Shown: one piece after another, positions 7,046-14,829 of the stretch
Numbering within the stretch: the stretch's first letter is position 1
Layout of the letters: each line of letters opens with the position of its first letter
Source of the DNA: Chlamydiota bacterium
Lineage (GTDB): Bacteria > Chlamydiota > Chlamydiia > Chlamydiales > SM23-39
Length of the DNA: 20,375 nucleotides
Reading direction: 5' to 3'
NCBI GenBank assembly: GCA_021772165.1
Contig: JAJFMM010000126.1
Span: 1 to 20,375, forward strand
Made by a program: the position numbers and the translations under genes
The notes under the pieces: model-generated
The model's database searches: none
What the model was told of the DNA's origin: nothing
Seen by the model: only the letters and a program-made list of their open reading frames with translations

Positions 7046-8229
7046 TACGCAGCAAAGCTACTTACATCGGTCAGTGGTAGCAGAACGGAAAGCAGAACGA
7101 ATCCGACCATTCCGCCTAAAATTAAAAGTAAAATCGGCTGCGCTAACGTCGTAATATGAGCAAACGATTTTTCCAGATCTTCTTCATAGATGGAAGCGAT
7201 CTGATGCATCATTGCAGGAAGGCTTCCACCTGCTTGAGCAATTCCCAGCATCCGAGGGATAAGAGGCGGAATAAACAGCTTACCGCTCAGTGCCTTTTCA
7301 AAGGTCTCTCCTTCTTGAATTTGACGTAGAGCTTCCTCCATCGATTTTTCTGCACCGGGATGCCGCAGCGTCTTTCCAGCCTGCTGCATAGCAAACAGCG
7401 CAGGCAAGCCCCCTTCCAAAAGCGTGGCAGAGGCTCTGAAGAAGCGCGCCAGTGCAATTTTTGCCCAGAGCTCTTTGACTCCGGGGAATCGCAAAAACAT
7501 TTTTTTCACCAAAAGTTTGCCCTGGTTGGAAAAAACAGTCCACGCAGCCCCGGAAATCAGACAGGCTAGAAGGGCGACTAAAAACCATTTTGCTCTCAAA
7601 GCAAAATGGCTACAGGCAAAGACAAATCGAGTGAAGGAGTGCAGCTCCTTTCCCTCAAAAAGATCAAAGAGAGACGGCACGACAAAAAAGAGTAAGGTGT
7701 TGAGAACGACTAGGCAAAATGTCCCGAGAAGAGCGGGATAGAGAAGTGCACCCAGTAGCTTTTTTTTCATTTGAAGTTGTCGATCAATCAGACGAGCCAG
7801 CTCTTGCAAGGCTTTGACAAGCCCTCCGGTTTTTTCTGCATTCGCTATCATGGATCGATAAAGAAGATCAAAAGAGCCCTTATGTTTTTTCAGTGCTTCG
7901 GAAAAAGGGCGTCCGGAGCGAATCTGATCACATAGATCGAGGAGCAGCTCATGCGTTTTGTGGCTGCAATACTTTTCCTCCAGAGAAGAGAGGCATTCGT
8001 AGAGAGGGAGGCCGGCGTCTAGCAGTCGAGCCAACTCACGAGTCAAAGAGAGAACTTCCGAAAGCTTCAGAGTTCCTTTATCTCTTTTTTCTCCAAGAGA
8101 AGTTACATTAACGACTAGAATTTGACGACGGATAAGCTTAAGTGTAGCATCTTGCAGGGATTCCGCATCGACCGTTCCTCGGATGTTGCGGCCTTTCTCA
8201 CTGAGAGCATTGTAACGGAAGAGAGCCAT
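7045..8229 (-). CDS. gspF: type II secretion inner-membrane platform protein GspF
   Basis: This is a full-length GspF of 394 residues. The N-terminus (F-R-Y-N-A-L, then G-x-V-D-A-E-S) is typical of the family. Two T2SSF domains lie at about 58-182 and 263-385, each containing the paired G-L-P and G-x-x-F helices. Three TM segments are visible at about 159-187, 214-234 and 365-386. The protein forms the polytopic base of the pseudopilus in the inner membrane and binds GspE on the cytoplasmic side. Its ATG lies three bases after the gspE stop codon, so translation is likely coupled. The downstream gap to gspG is 62 bp and carries a stem-loop. Confidence 0.93.
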   Translation of the reverse strand: MALFRYNALSEKGRNIRGTVDAESLQDATLKLIRRQILVVNVTSLGEKRDKGTLKLSEVLSLTRELARLLDAGLPLYECLSSLEEKYCSHKTHELLLDLCDQIRSGRPFSEALKKHKGSFDLLYRSMIANAEKTGGLVKALQELARLIDRQLQMKKKLLGALLYPALLGTFCLVVLNTLLFFVVPSLFDLFEGKELHSFTRFVFACSHFALRAKWFLVALLACLISGAAWTVFSNQGKLLVKKMFLRFPGVKELWAKIALARFFRASATLLEGGLPALFAMQQAGKTLRHPGAEKSMEEALRQIQEGETFEKALSGKLFIPPLIPRMLGIAQAGGSLPAMMHQIASIYEEDLEKSFAHITTLAQPILLLILGGMVGFVLLSVLLPLTDVSSFAA

Positions 8230-8232
8230 GGC

Positions 8233-9810
8233 CTACCCGTCCGAGTCGTCTTGTGCAATACGAGTCACACGCAGCACTTCGGCAGCAGTTGTCAACCCTC
8301 TCATTGCCAGCTGGCAACCTTGTTCAAAAAGTGATAGAAATCGGTACGAAGAAGCTATTCGACGGAGCTCTTGTGCATCGGCACTCTTAACCACCTGCGC
8401 CTTGATTTTGGAATACATAGGCATCAGTTCGTAAATTCCATGCCTACCCTTATATCCGGAACCATAACAGTGCTCACAGCCACTTCCCTTAAAGAGATTG
8501 CCATCGGAGAGGTCATCTTTTTTAATCCCAAGCTCCGCCAGCTCTTCCGAAGAGGGCGTATAGTTAATCCGACATTGAGGACAAATGCATCTGATAAGTC
8601 TTTGCGCCAAAACGCCTAGAATCGAAGAAGATAAAAGATAAGGCTCGATACCCATATCAGCAAGACGTGTTAGGGCTGAAGGAGCATCATTCGTATGCAA
8701 AGTACTGATCACAAAATGACCCGTGAGAGAAGCTTGAATGGCAATTTCCGCAGTTTCTTTATCTCTAATTTCTCCAATCATGATCACATCGGGATCTTGT
8801 CGAAGAATATGTCGCAGCCCTTTGGCAAAATCCAGATCGATGCGCGGATTGACATTCATCTGAGAGATGCCCGGCAGCTTGTATTCGACAGGATCTTCAA
8901 TCGTGATGACATTGACCTCCCCGCTTATGATTTCAGAAAGCGCGCTATAAAGGGTTGTCGTCTTCCCACTGCCGGTAGGTCCCGTTACGAGAATAATGCC
9001 CTCAGGAGCGCGGATCATTTTCCGAAAAGCACGGAGAGTTTTCTCATCCATACCTATTTTTTCGAGCCCTAGAAGTACGTTCCCCTTGTCCAAGATACGT
9101 AGTACGATTCTCTCTCCATGGACAGTCGGGATTGTACTGACACGAAAATCGATCTCTCGCCCACCTTGGCGAAGCTTAATCCTACCATCTTGGGGAAGAC
9201 GATGCTCCGCAATATCCATCTTCGCCATGACCTTGATGCGTGTGATGATCGAAGCTTGCGTTTCCTTAGGAGGAGCGTCGCGTCGTAATAGAGCACCATC
9301 GATGCGGTAACGCACAAGAAATTCATTTTCTCCAGGCTCGAGATGGATATCTGAGGCGCCTTGTTGGATAGCTTCCAGAATCATTGTATTGACCATACGG
9401 ACGACTGGATTCTGATCTGCCATCTCTAGGAGATCGTAGCCTTCGAGCGACTCCTCTTTCTGCGCGAAGGGCTTTGATTGAGCAAGATCGGAAAAGAGCT
9501 TTTTCGCCTCACCATCTTTTTGTCGATAGCACTTCTCAATGGCCGCTTCGATCACAGCTTTTGAGCAGTAGACAGATTGCACCGATTTTTGCAGAAATAG
9601 ACGGAGCTCTTCGAGAGACTCCAGATCGAGGGGATTACAGGTAGCGACTGTAATTCCACATTCCGTCTGTTCTAGAGGAAGAAGAACTTTCTGCTTAGCA
9701 AAAGCGTAGGGAATGAGCTGAATATTCGCCTGAACAAGCGGATATACGGAAAGGTCTTCGCAAATTGGAAGAGCAAAACGCCTAGCTAAAACCTTCCCAT
9801 CTTCTTTCAT
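8233..9810 (-). CDS. gspE: type II secretion ATPase GspE
   Basis: The 525-residue protein has all the hallmarks of a GspE/PilB-class ATPase. An N1/N2 region runs to about 140. The GspE signature R-x-x-N-x-x-I-x-x-A-I-x-x-G-A-S-D-I-H-x-E-P is at about 138-159. Walker A is G-P-T-G-S-G-K-T (277-284). The Asp box is T-I-E-D-P-V-E-Y (303-310). Walker B is D-V-I-M-I-G-E-I-R-D (341-350), and the His box T-G-H-F-V-I-S-T-L-H-T-N-D is at 363-375. A zinc-binding tetracysteine is formed by C410-x2-C413 and C445-x2-C448. It powers pseudopilus assembly at the inner membrane. The ATG overlaps the gspD stop (ATGA), with no Shine-Dalgarno of its own. Confidence 0.96.
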   Translation of the reverse strand: MKEDGKVLARRFALPICEDLSVYPLVQANIQLIPYAFAKQKVLLPLEQTECGITVATCNPLDLESLEELRLFLQKSVQSVYCSKAVIEAAIEKCYRQKDGEAKKLFSDLAQSKPFAQKEESLEGYDLLEMADQNPVVRMVNTMILEAIQQGASDIHLEPGENEFLVRYRIDGALLRRDAPPKETQASIITRIKVMAKMDIAEHRLPQDGRIKLRQGGREIDFRVSTIPTVHGERIVLRILDKGNVLLGLEKIGMDEKTLRAFRKMIRAPEGIILVTGPTGSGKTTTLYSALSEIISGEVNVITIEDPVEYKLPGISQMNVNPRIDLDFAKGLRHILRQDPDVIMIGEIRDKETAEIAIQASLTGHFVISTLHTNDAPSALTRLADMGIEPYLLSSSILGVLAQRLIRCICPQCRINYTPSSEELAELGIKKDDLSDGNLFKGSGCEHCYGSGYKGRHGIYELMPMYSKIKAQVVKSADAQELRRIASSYRFLSLFEQGCQLAMRGLTTAAEVLRVTRIAQDDSDG

Positions 9811-12125
9811 GTTTTTTCAAAAAGTAGTTGAAGACTGTTGTCAAACAGCCGTTTTTTTTCTTTGGTTTTTGCCTCTTCCAGGCGCTCAAGAAACTCAGGA
9901 AGATCACCGGCGCGTTTCTTATGCTCGTCGTAACGAAGATGTCTTAAATCTTCGACAGGGTCGCGAATAATGTGCGGCGTAATGAAGATAAACATCTCGG
10001 TACTCGTATCGTGAGTTTTGCTCGCTCCAAAAAGTTTTCCAATCCCAGGAAGATCACCTAAAAAAGGAACCTTTTCTCTTTTGTCTTCTTTCGATTTGCG
10101 CCTGAGGCCTCCCAGAATGATTGTTTCTCCATCGGCTATCTGCACTTCATTGACAACATGCCGTCTTGTTACCGGAGGCCGATCATCTAGAGAAATATCC
10201 GTAGTATCAAACGTCACATCCGTCTGAAGAGAAACGAAACCTGGGTGATCTAAATCCTCCTCTTCATCATCCGCCGGCAAATGAATCGTTGGCACCATGA
10301 CAATGGTCGTTCCATATTGTGCTCGGGTGAATGATTTTTCAATGGCCCCTCCACCGGAACCCTCGAGTTGAATTGCACCGTTGTTGATCGAGATCTCCTC
10401 AACGATAGAAGCCGTAGCAGGAGTTTGATTGACCGCTAAAACAGATGTATTCGTGTTGATCCTCAAGTCATCTTGTGCCAGAAGAAAGCTATAGGTGAGG
10501 TCAAATCCTGGTAATTTTCCAGAGGGACGCTGGAAGATAAACTTCAAAAGTCCCTTGTCTTTTCCGCGCTCTTCCGCATTGAATGCTATGCCGGTTTCAT
10601 GGGGAGATTTCGCGGTACTGCCAAAGTTCAGCAAGTTGATTCCGACCTGCTTGCGATCTGTCGTCCGCTTTTCGACCAAGAGAACATCGATCTGAACCAT
10701 CCTTTTGGGGACATCCAACTTTTTCAAAAGATTTTTGATCTTCGTCAGCTCTTCACGTCGGACGACCATCAGAATAGAAGCGGTCTTTGAATCGACAATG
10801 AAATTGCCATAATTGGATCTCGCCTTCGATTCGATGACACCGGGTTGTGCAACAGGGGGGCTTACAGGAAGCACCGGACTGAAAGGAGAGTTAGCCGGTG
10901 GATATGGCAAGGCTTGCTGAGCGGGATTTATCTCTTGATGCAGAGGAGTAGAGGCTGCTGTTTCGCTCTTCTTTTCAAGGGTCGAGCCGATTAGCGAATC
11001 GTAGACCTGCTCCAACACAGAAGCGATATCTTCCGGGTTAGAGTGCTTGCAGGAATACCAGAAAACAACTTTCTCACCCGGGTCTTCTAGTTGAGCTTCC
11101 AGTTCAGCCAAAATGCCTTCGCCTCTTGAAACTGGCTCCTCATCGCCGATCAAGACTAATCCCTGCGGCAAGGTTAAAATCGAGAGATCTTCCCCAGAGC
11201 CTTGGAAAAAGGGGGGCCTGGGCTTGGGCGTTAAGCTTGAATCGCCAAAGACAGCTTTTAAAACTCTTTCGCCTTCTTGAGGAGAAATTTTAAGAAGATT
11301 GATCACGCGAACAACTTTTCCACGATCCTTTTCCCAGACCGCACGGTACAGCCCCATGAGCTTCTCGACAGTTTCTCTCGTAGAAACGAGGACAACTTTG
11401 GAGGAGATCGATTGAATCGTTGTTTGCTTTGGATCGGAGAATCTCTCGAAAAACGCTTGAACAGACTTGACCTGCTCGGGCTGAGGAGAAAAGACATAAA
11501 AGATTCTAGAGTGAGGATCAAAAAGAGGCAGATCTTCCTCACGGCTGACAACACCTTCAATCGCTGAAGGATCCAGCTTGAGAATGTAAAGCTGTTTTAC
11601 AAGGCCATTGAGCTTTCTCGTTCCTACGCCGTTATGAGCAAGAATCATTTCGATCATTTCGCTCCAGGATTCTCGAGGAACGGGAATATTGGAAAAAATA
11701 CTGAGCTTCATAGCGCTCAGTTCCTGAGGAATGATGTAGAGGTATTCACTAGCTCCATATTCCATGATCAGCTGAGAGAGAGTAATTTCTCCAACATCCC
11801 AGAGTGCGTAGCTCTCCATGCCACTCCCGGCATCTTCCGCAAAATCTCTACGCCACTCTTCATCGAGAGCTTCCTTAGATTTCTTAAGCTCTCTGATTTC
11901 GTTCAAAAGAGCAACATAAGCAGCTTCATTAGCATCATCTTGAGCTAATGCAGAAGCTTCATCAAATTTTTCCCGGATCGATTTCTTCAGACGAGCCACT
12001 TCTTCAGAATAGTTCTGCGTAACCAGATCTTTGGAAGATGCATCATCAAGAACTGCGGTTTCTATCTCATCTGAAAATGAGCAGGTAGTAGCTATCGCAA
12101 AAAACAGAGCTAGTAGCATTTTCAC
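9807..12125 (-). CDS. gspD: type II secretion secretin GspD
   Basis: This is a 772-residue outer-membrane secretin. An N-terminal signal sequence ends near residue 18. A coiled coil at about 38-95 is followed by N-type beta-alpha modules to about 470, interrupted by a Pro/Ser linker at about 390-432. The secretin domain is at about 475-720, with V-P-T at 611-613, the signature G-E-T-I-I-L-G-G-L-R near 666-675, and V-P-F-L-G-D-L-P-G-I-G-x-L-F. A charged, helical tail of about 50 residues follows and may serve as an anchoring or pilotin-binding segment. The start is GTG: GGGGAGG lies five bases ahead of it and it overlaps the upstream stop (GTGA). An ATG two codons inside is the alternative. 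The N-terminal coiled coil is unusual for GspD. Confidence 0.93.
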   Translation of the reverse strand: MKMLLALFFAIATTCSFSDEIETAVLDDASSKDLVTQNYSEEVARLKKSIREKFDEASALAQDDANEAAYVALLNEIRELKKSKEALDEEWRRDFAEDAGSGMESYALWDVGEITLSQLIMEYGASEYLYIIPQELSAMKLSIFSNIPVPRESWSEMIEMILAHNGVGTRKLNGLVKQLYILKLDPSAIEGVVSREEDLPLFDPHSRIFYVFSPQPEQVKSVQAFFERFSDPKQTTIQSISSKVVLVSTRETVEKLMGLYRAVWEKDRGKVVRVINLLKISPQEGERVLKAVFGDSSLTPKPRPPFFQGSGEDLSILTLPQGLVLIGDEEPVSRGEGILAELEAQLEDPGEKVVFWYSCKHSNPEDIASVLEQVYDSLIGSTLEKKSETAASTPLHQEINPAQQALPYPPANSPFSPVLPVSPPVAQPGVIESKARSNYGNFIVDSKTASILMVVRREELTKIKNLLKKLDVPKRMVQIDVLLVEKRTTDRKQVGINLLNFGSTAKSPHETGIAFNAEERGKDKGLLKFIFQRPSGKLPGFDLTYSFLLAQDDLRINTNTSVLAVNQTPATASIVEEISINNGAIQLEGSGGGAIEKSFTRAQYGTTIVMVPTIHLPADDEEEDLDHPGFVSLQTDVTFDTTDISLDDRPPVTRRHVVNEVQIADGETIILGGLRRKSKEDKREKVPFLGDLPGIGKLFGASKTHDTSTEMFIFITPHIIRDPVEDLRHLRYDEHKKRAGDLPEFLERLEEAKTKEKKRLFDNSLQLLFEKT

Positions 12126-13342
12126 TGAAGCCTCCCCATGCGCGCTGTGCGATCAGAGTGGGGGGCTGAGGCTCTTCTCTCAAGTTTGTTGCTCGTAGCT
12201 TTTAACTCGATGGGGCAACCTTGCACACGATTTGCGAAAATAAATTGGCCCTGAATGGTTTTGTGCTTCATGTCGATCGTATTCAATATAATTAAATCTC
12301 CTGCCCGCTTCCCTTGGATTAAATGCTGCCTCTCTTCGGGTTTGCGTAATATTCTCCAGCGGTTATTTTCTTTAAGAATCCAATCACCTTCGCGAAGAAC
12401 AAGACACTGCTTTTCCAAAAGACAGCTGATCTTCTTATCCGATCGAATTCTGATTGAACTGAACCATTCTTCAATTTTGATGGGGGGCGTTCCTCCATTT
12501 TGCAGAGGGGTGGTAAACCGAACATGGAATTCACCGCTTTCATTCCAGGCGTCCCACTCCAGGCCTTGAGGTGAGGCTGCATGGATTTTAGCCAGGGGCT
12601 TGCCCCTTCCTTCTTCGAACGTTGCGGCTTTGGTCCAATGCTTTCCGTCCCAAAAGACCCACTCGCTCACAGTGGCATTGAGCTTGGAGGAGGCGATTTC
12701 TACTTTCTGCTCAACCCGCCCACCATCTAGCTGGTTAACTAGATCCGCTCCCATCCATTTTATTTTGCTTAAAACCCTGAAAGGCTCAGAGCAGGGCAAC
12801 TCACCTACATTTTGCAAGGGTAGTTCCGTAGGCTGCCTACTGAATGCTGTTCTTTGAACATTCTCTCCACACTCCACAAATATTGATGATAAAAGAGATC
12901 CATCTTCTTTTAATTCTATTTCAATCCAGAACTGTTCATCTTCATCTTTAAACGTTAGATCTCCCTGATCATTGAACATGAGCCCAAGTCGGGCTGGCAA
13001 GGGAAGCTGTCTGGTTAGATGAGAACCCTTAATTCTCAGCAGAGCAAGAGCTTGAGCTCCCATTTCATCTGGTCTCATGGGACAAAGCGACAAGATCAAT
13101 CGATTTTCAACAGAGGAGATGTCGAATTCAAGTGGATGCGCTTGCAGATCATTAGATAGTAGAGAAGGCAGAGGCTGAGCATCTTGAATCTCAGATACCC
13201 TCCTGGAAGGATATGGAAAATTGGGCTGATCTAAAATAGGAAGCAAAGAGGCACCAAAAAGAACAGAAAAAAGGCCCAAAACAGCAACTCCCACGCGCAA
13301 AAGCCTTGAGGGATAGTGGGTAAAGAATTCTTGAAGTTGCAT
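12122..13342 (-). CDS. single-TM protein in the GspC position of the T2SS operon
   Basis: The start chosen gives 406 residues. A short cytoplasmic N-terminus is followed by one TM helix (L-L-R-V-G-V-A-V-L-G... ending L-L-P-I-L) and then a periplasmic region of about 370 residues that looks beta-rich and has several W-x-W-like and cysteine-containing segments (for example S-C-L-L-E-K-Q-C). No HR or PDZ domain of GspC is recognisable by eye. The gene stop overlaps the gspD GTG, so it is part of the secretion operon and in the place of gspC, but it is longer than a usual GspC (about 270-300). Function is inferred from position only. The frame extends upstream to ATG 13375 and TTG 13456; none of the starts has a strong Shine-Dalgarno, so the N-terminus is uncertain. 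Confidence 0.65.
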   Translation of the reverse strand: MQLQEFFTHYPSRLLRVGVAVLGLFSVLFGASLLPILDQPNFPYPSRRVSEIQDAQPLPSLLSNDLQAHPLEFDISSVENRLILSLCPMRPDEMGAQALALLRIKGSHLTRQLPLPARLGLMFNDQGDLTFKDEDEQFWIEIELKEDGSLLSSIFVECGENVQRTAFSRQPTELPLQNVGELPCSEPFRVLSKIKWMGADLVNQLDGGRVEQKVEIASSKLNATVSEWVFWDGKHWTKAATFEEGRGKPLAKIHAASPQGLEWDAWNESGEFHVRFTTPLQNGGTPPIKIEEWFSSIRIRSDKKISCLLEKQCLVLREGDWILKENNRWRILRKPEERQHLIQGKRAGDLIILNTIDMKHKTIQGQFIFANRVQGCPIELKATSNKLERRASAPHSDRTARMGRLQ

Positions 13343-13485
13343 AAAATCCGAATTCCCAAAAATGAATCGAGACATTCTAAGAAATTCTCGAATAAAACTC
13401 AAACTTGAATCGTTGAGTCTCAGTATGTTCTTTTTTTGTGATAAGAAAGATTGCAAATAATTAAACTAAGTATTTAAATAAAACA

Positions 13486-13491
13486 TATAAG
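13486..13491 (+). promoter_or_regulatory. possible -10 box for the small membrane protein gene
   Basis: TATAAG matches the -10 consensus at five of six positions in a very AT-rich stretch (13455-13495) between two divergent genes. There is no convincing -35 at the right distance. If used, transcription starts near 13498, after the ATG at 13496, which favours the downstream start at 13586 and gives a leader of about 90 bases. Confidence 0.3.
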
Positions 13492-13527
13492 ACAAATGAC
13501 AATAGGAATTGGAATATTGTTTCACCG

Positions 13528-13562
13528 ACTCAAGAGGTGTGGCAGTAATCCAACCTCTGAGT
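13528..13562 (+). promoter_or_regulatory. structured leader hairpin upstream of the small membrane protein gene
   Basis: The arms ACTC-(A)-AGAGGT-(G)-TGG and CCA-ACCTCT-GAGT form 13 pairs with two single-base bulges around a 7-base loop (CAGTAAT). The hairpin lies 23 bases before the chosen ATG and just ahead of the purine-rich GGGGAAAGGG. The divergent spacer 13343-13585 otherwise holds only AT-rich, promoter-like sequence. I do not recognise a known riboswitch. Confidence 0.45.
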
Positions 13563-13585
13563 TGTCCTGGGGAAAGGGTGACGGA

Positions 13586-14038
13586 ATGAGCAAAAACAAA
13601 ATCACCGATAAACTCAAAGAGGGTGTATCGGTAAAAGAGATTGAAGAATTTACCAGAAAGCACACAACGGAAGTGTTTTCAATACTAGCAATTCTTATTG
13701 CTACAGTATCTAGTTGCTGGGATTTCTTTACAGGCCCAAAACTGACGATCTTTTTCGTAGCTTTAGGCTGTGTGGTAGCGATTCTCTTCCCCGTTCAGAT
13801 TGAACGCGGGCTAAAACAGCTATACAACTTTGCATTTAAGCAGGAAAAAACAACTCAGATGATCATTGGAGCTGTGAAGATCGTGGTTGCGATTTTCATT
13901 CCGTTCCTAATATTTGGAATTGTTGGATTGCTAGCAGGAAGTTCGTATCACTATTATGTACGCCAAGCACAGATTCTAACTCAGAACCAGCCTAAGAAAA
14001 AAGAAGGCCGCTCTGCAGAACCTGGCGAACACGACTGA
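13586..14038 (+). CDS. small three-TM membrane protein, unknown function
   Basis: From the ATG at 13586 the product has 150 residues. A charged helical N-terminus (M-S-K-N-K... E-I-E-E-F-T-R-K-H) is followed by hydrophobic segments at about 30-45, 53-71 and 93-118, then a hydrophilic tail rich in Gln, Lys and Glu. An ATG at 13496 in the same frame would add 30 residues of unconvincing sequence that contain the leader hairpin; the purine run GGGGAAAGGG ahead of 13586 supports the shorter form. The small size and short loops resemble bacterial DUF-type membrane proteins. I recognise no specific family. It is transcribed away from the T2SS operon and ends before a hairpin. Confidence 0.6.
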   Translation: MSKNKITDKLKEGVSVKEIEEFTRKHTTEVFSILAILIATVSSCWDFFTGPKLTIFFVALGCVVAILFPVQIERGLKQLYNFAFKQEKTTQMIIGAVKIVVAIFIPFLIFGIVGLLAGSSYHYYVRQAQILTQNQPKKKEGRSAEPGEHD

Positions 14039-14060
14039 TATACTGCATCGATCACTCGTA

Positions 14061-14083
14061 GGCGATATTGCCGCAATATCGCC
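14061..14083. terminator. hairpin between convergent genes
   Basis: Perfect 10-bp arms GGCGATATTG (14061-14070) and CAATATCGCC (14074-14083) enclose a 3-base loop, in the 63-bp gap between two convergent stop codons. Neither side has a T-run, so intrinsic termination is only possible, not certain. Its short loop matches the other two terminator hairpins in this window. Confidence 0.45.
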
Positions 14084-14101
14084 CCCTGAGCTGGATACTT
14101 T

Positions 14102-14761
14102 CTATAAAACCTTTTTCCGCTCTTCAAGATAAGCCTGAAAACCGACTTTCTGGTTGCTAAGGCCCTGTAAGAATGGATCCACCTGACCCTTACAGATCAT
14201 TTCCTGAAGCTCATCCCACGCAGCGATCTCTCCAGATTTATTCTCAAGTTGTTGCTGTAGGAATGCGATTCTGACAAGATTTTTCCCATAGAGAATAGAA
14301 TTCTTATCTTCGAGAGCTTCTTTGAGCGATACAGATCTTTCGAGAGCTTCTTGATAGTGTTGTCGAGAAATTGAGAAACTAATGTCTGCGAAGGCGGCAT
14401 ATTCAGGAGCAATTTTCCGAAGCTGCTCAAGAGAGCCTTTAACCATCTTTTCTGCCTCATCACAGCGCCCCGTTACCAATAAAATCTGTGCTATTTGAGA
14501 ATGAATAGGGTGTGGCCCTGAGATCGTTTGCGTTGCCTTATGAAGAGAGCGGAAAAGCGCTTCATCAGCAGGAGCTTTTTTCCAAGCTGAGAAGAGTTCA
14601 TCAAGTTGCATCTCTTTCTTATCTGGGCTGACAAAGCTCTTAGCGCCCCAAGAGACGGCTGTCAGCAAAAGGAGCAGAGAGACGCTCATTAAGTATTTCC
14701 AATTCCTGGAGGCCCATTGCCCGGCAGGTGTTAAAAGAATCTGATCTTTAAGCGTTAACAT
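14102..14761 (-). CDS. membrane-anchored TPR-like helical protein
   Basis: The 219-residue product has a hydrophilic N-terminus, one TM helix at about 22-40 (M-S-V-S-L-L-L-L-L-T-A-V-S-W) and then a wholly helical region. That region has repeating A/L/Y spacing typical of TPR pairs, for example L-L-V-T-G-R-C-D-E-A-E-K-M-V and H-Y-Q-E-A-L-E-R-S. This resembles the layout of YfgM-type periplasmic chaperone helpers, but I cannot assign it firmly. A good Shine-Dalgarno, GTGGAG, lies seven bases before the ATG. The gene stands alone: a terminator ends the gene upstream and a convergent gene lies downstream. Confidence 0.7.
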   Translation of the reverse strand: MLTLKDQILLTPAGQWASRNWKYLMSVSLLLLLTAVSWGAKSFVSPDKKEMQLDELFSAWKKAPADEALFRSLHKATQTISGPHPIHSQIAQILLVTGRCDEAEKMVKGSLEQLRKIAPEYAAFADISFSISRQHYQEALERSVSLKEALEDKNSILYGKNLVRIAFLQQQLENKSGEIAAWDELQEMICKGQVDPFLQGLSNQKVGFQAYLEERKKVL

Positions 14762-14807
14762 GAGATTACTCCACTATTTGAAATAGGATAATTTTTGAAG
14801 GATTTTG

Positions 14808-14829
14808 AAAAATAGTGAGATCGTCTCAC
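14808..14829 (-). terminator. intrinsic terminator overlapping the glycosyltransferase stop
   Basis: On the - strand GTGAGA (14829-14824), loop CGA and TCTCAC (14820-14815) are followed at once by TATTTTT (14814-14808). The left arm includes the TGA stop of the glycosyltransferase gene. This is a compact rho-independent terminator with a 3-base loop, ending the mutY-glycosyltransferase transcript. Confidence 0.7.

Noticed and set aside
13343..13456. TTG/ATG extensions of the GspC-position gene
   Set aside because: The TTG at 13456 lies in AT-rich promoter-like DNA without a Shine-Dalgarno; the ATG at 13375 remains possible but adds no recognisable feature.
13496..13585. Upstream ATG for the small three-TM protein
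   Set aside because: The extra 30 residues look non-coding, contain a strong hairpin, and lie at or before the likely transcription start.
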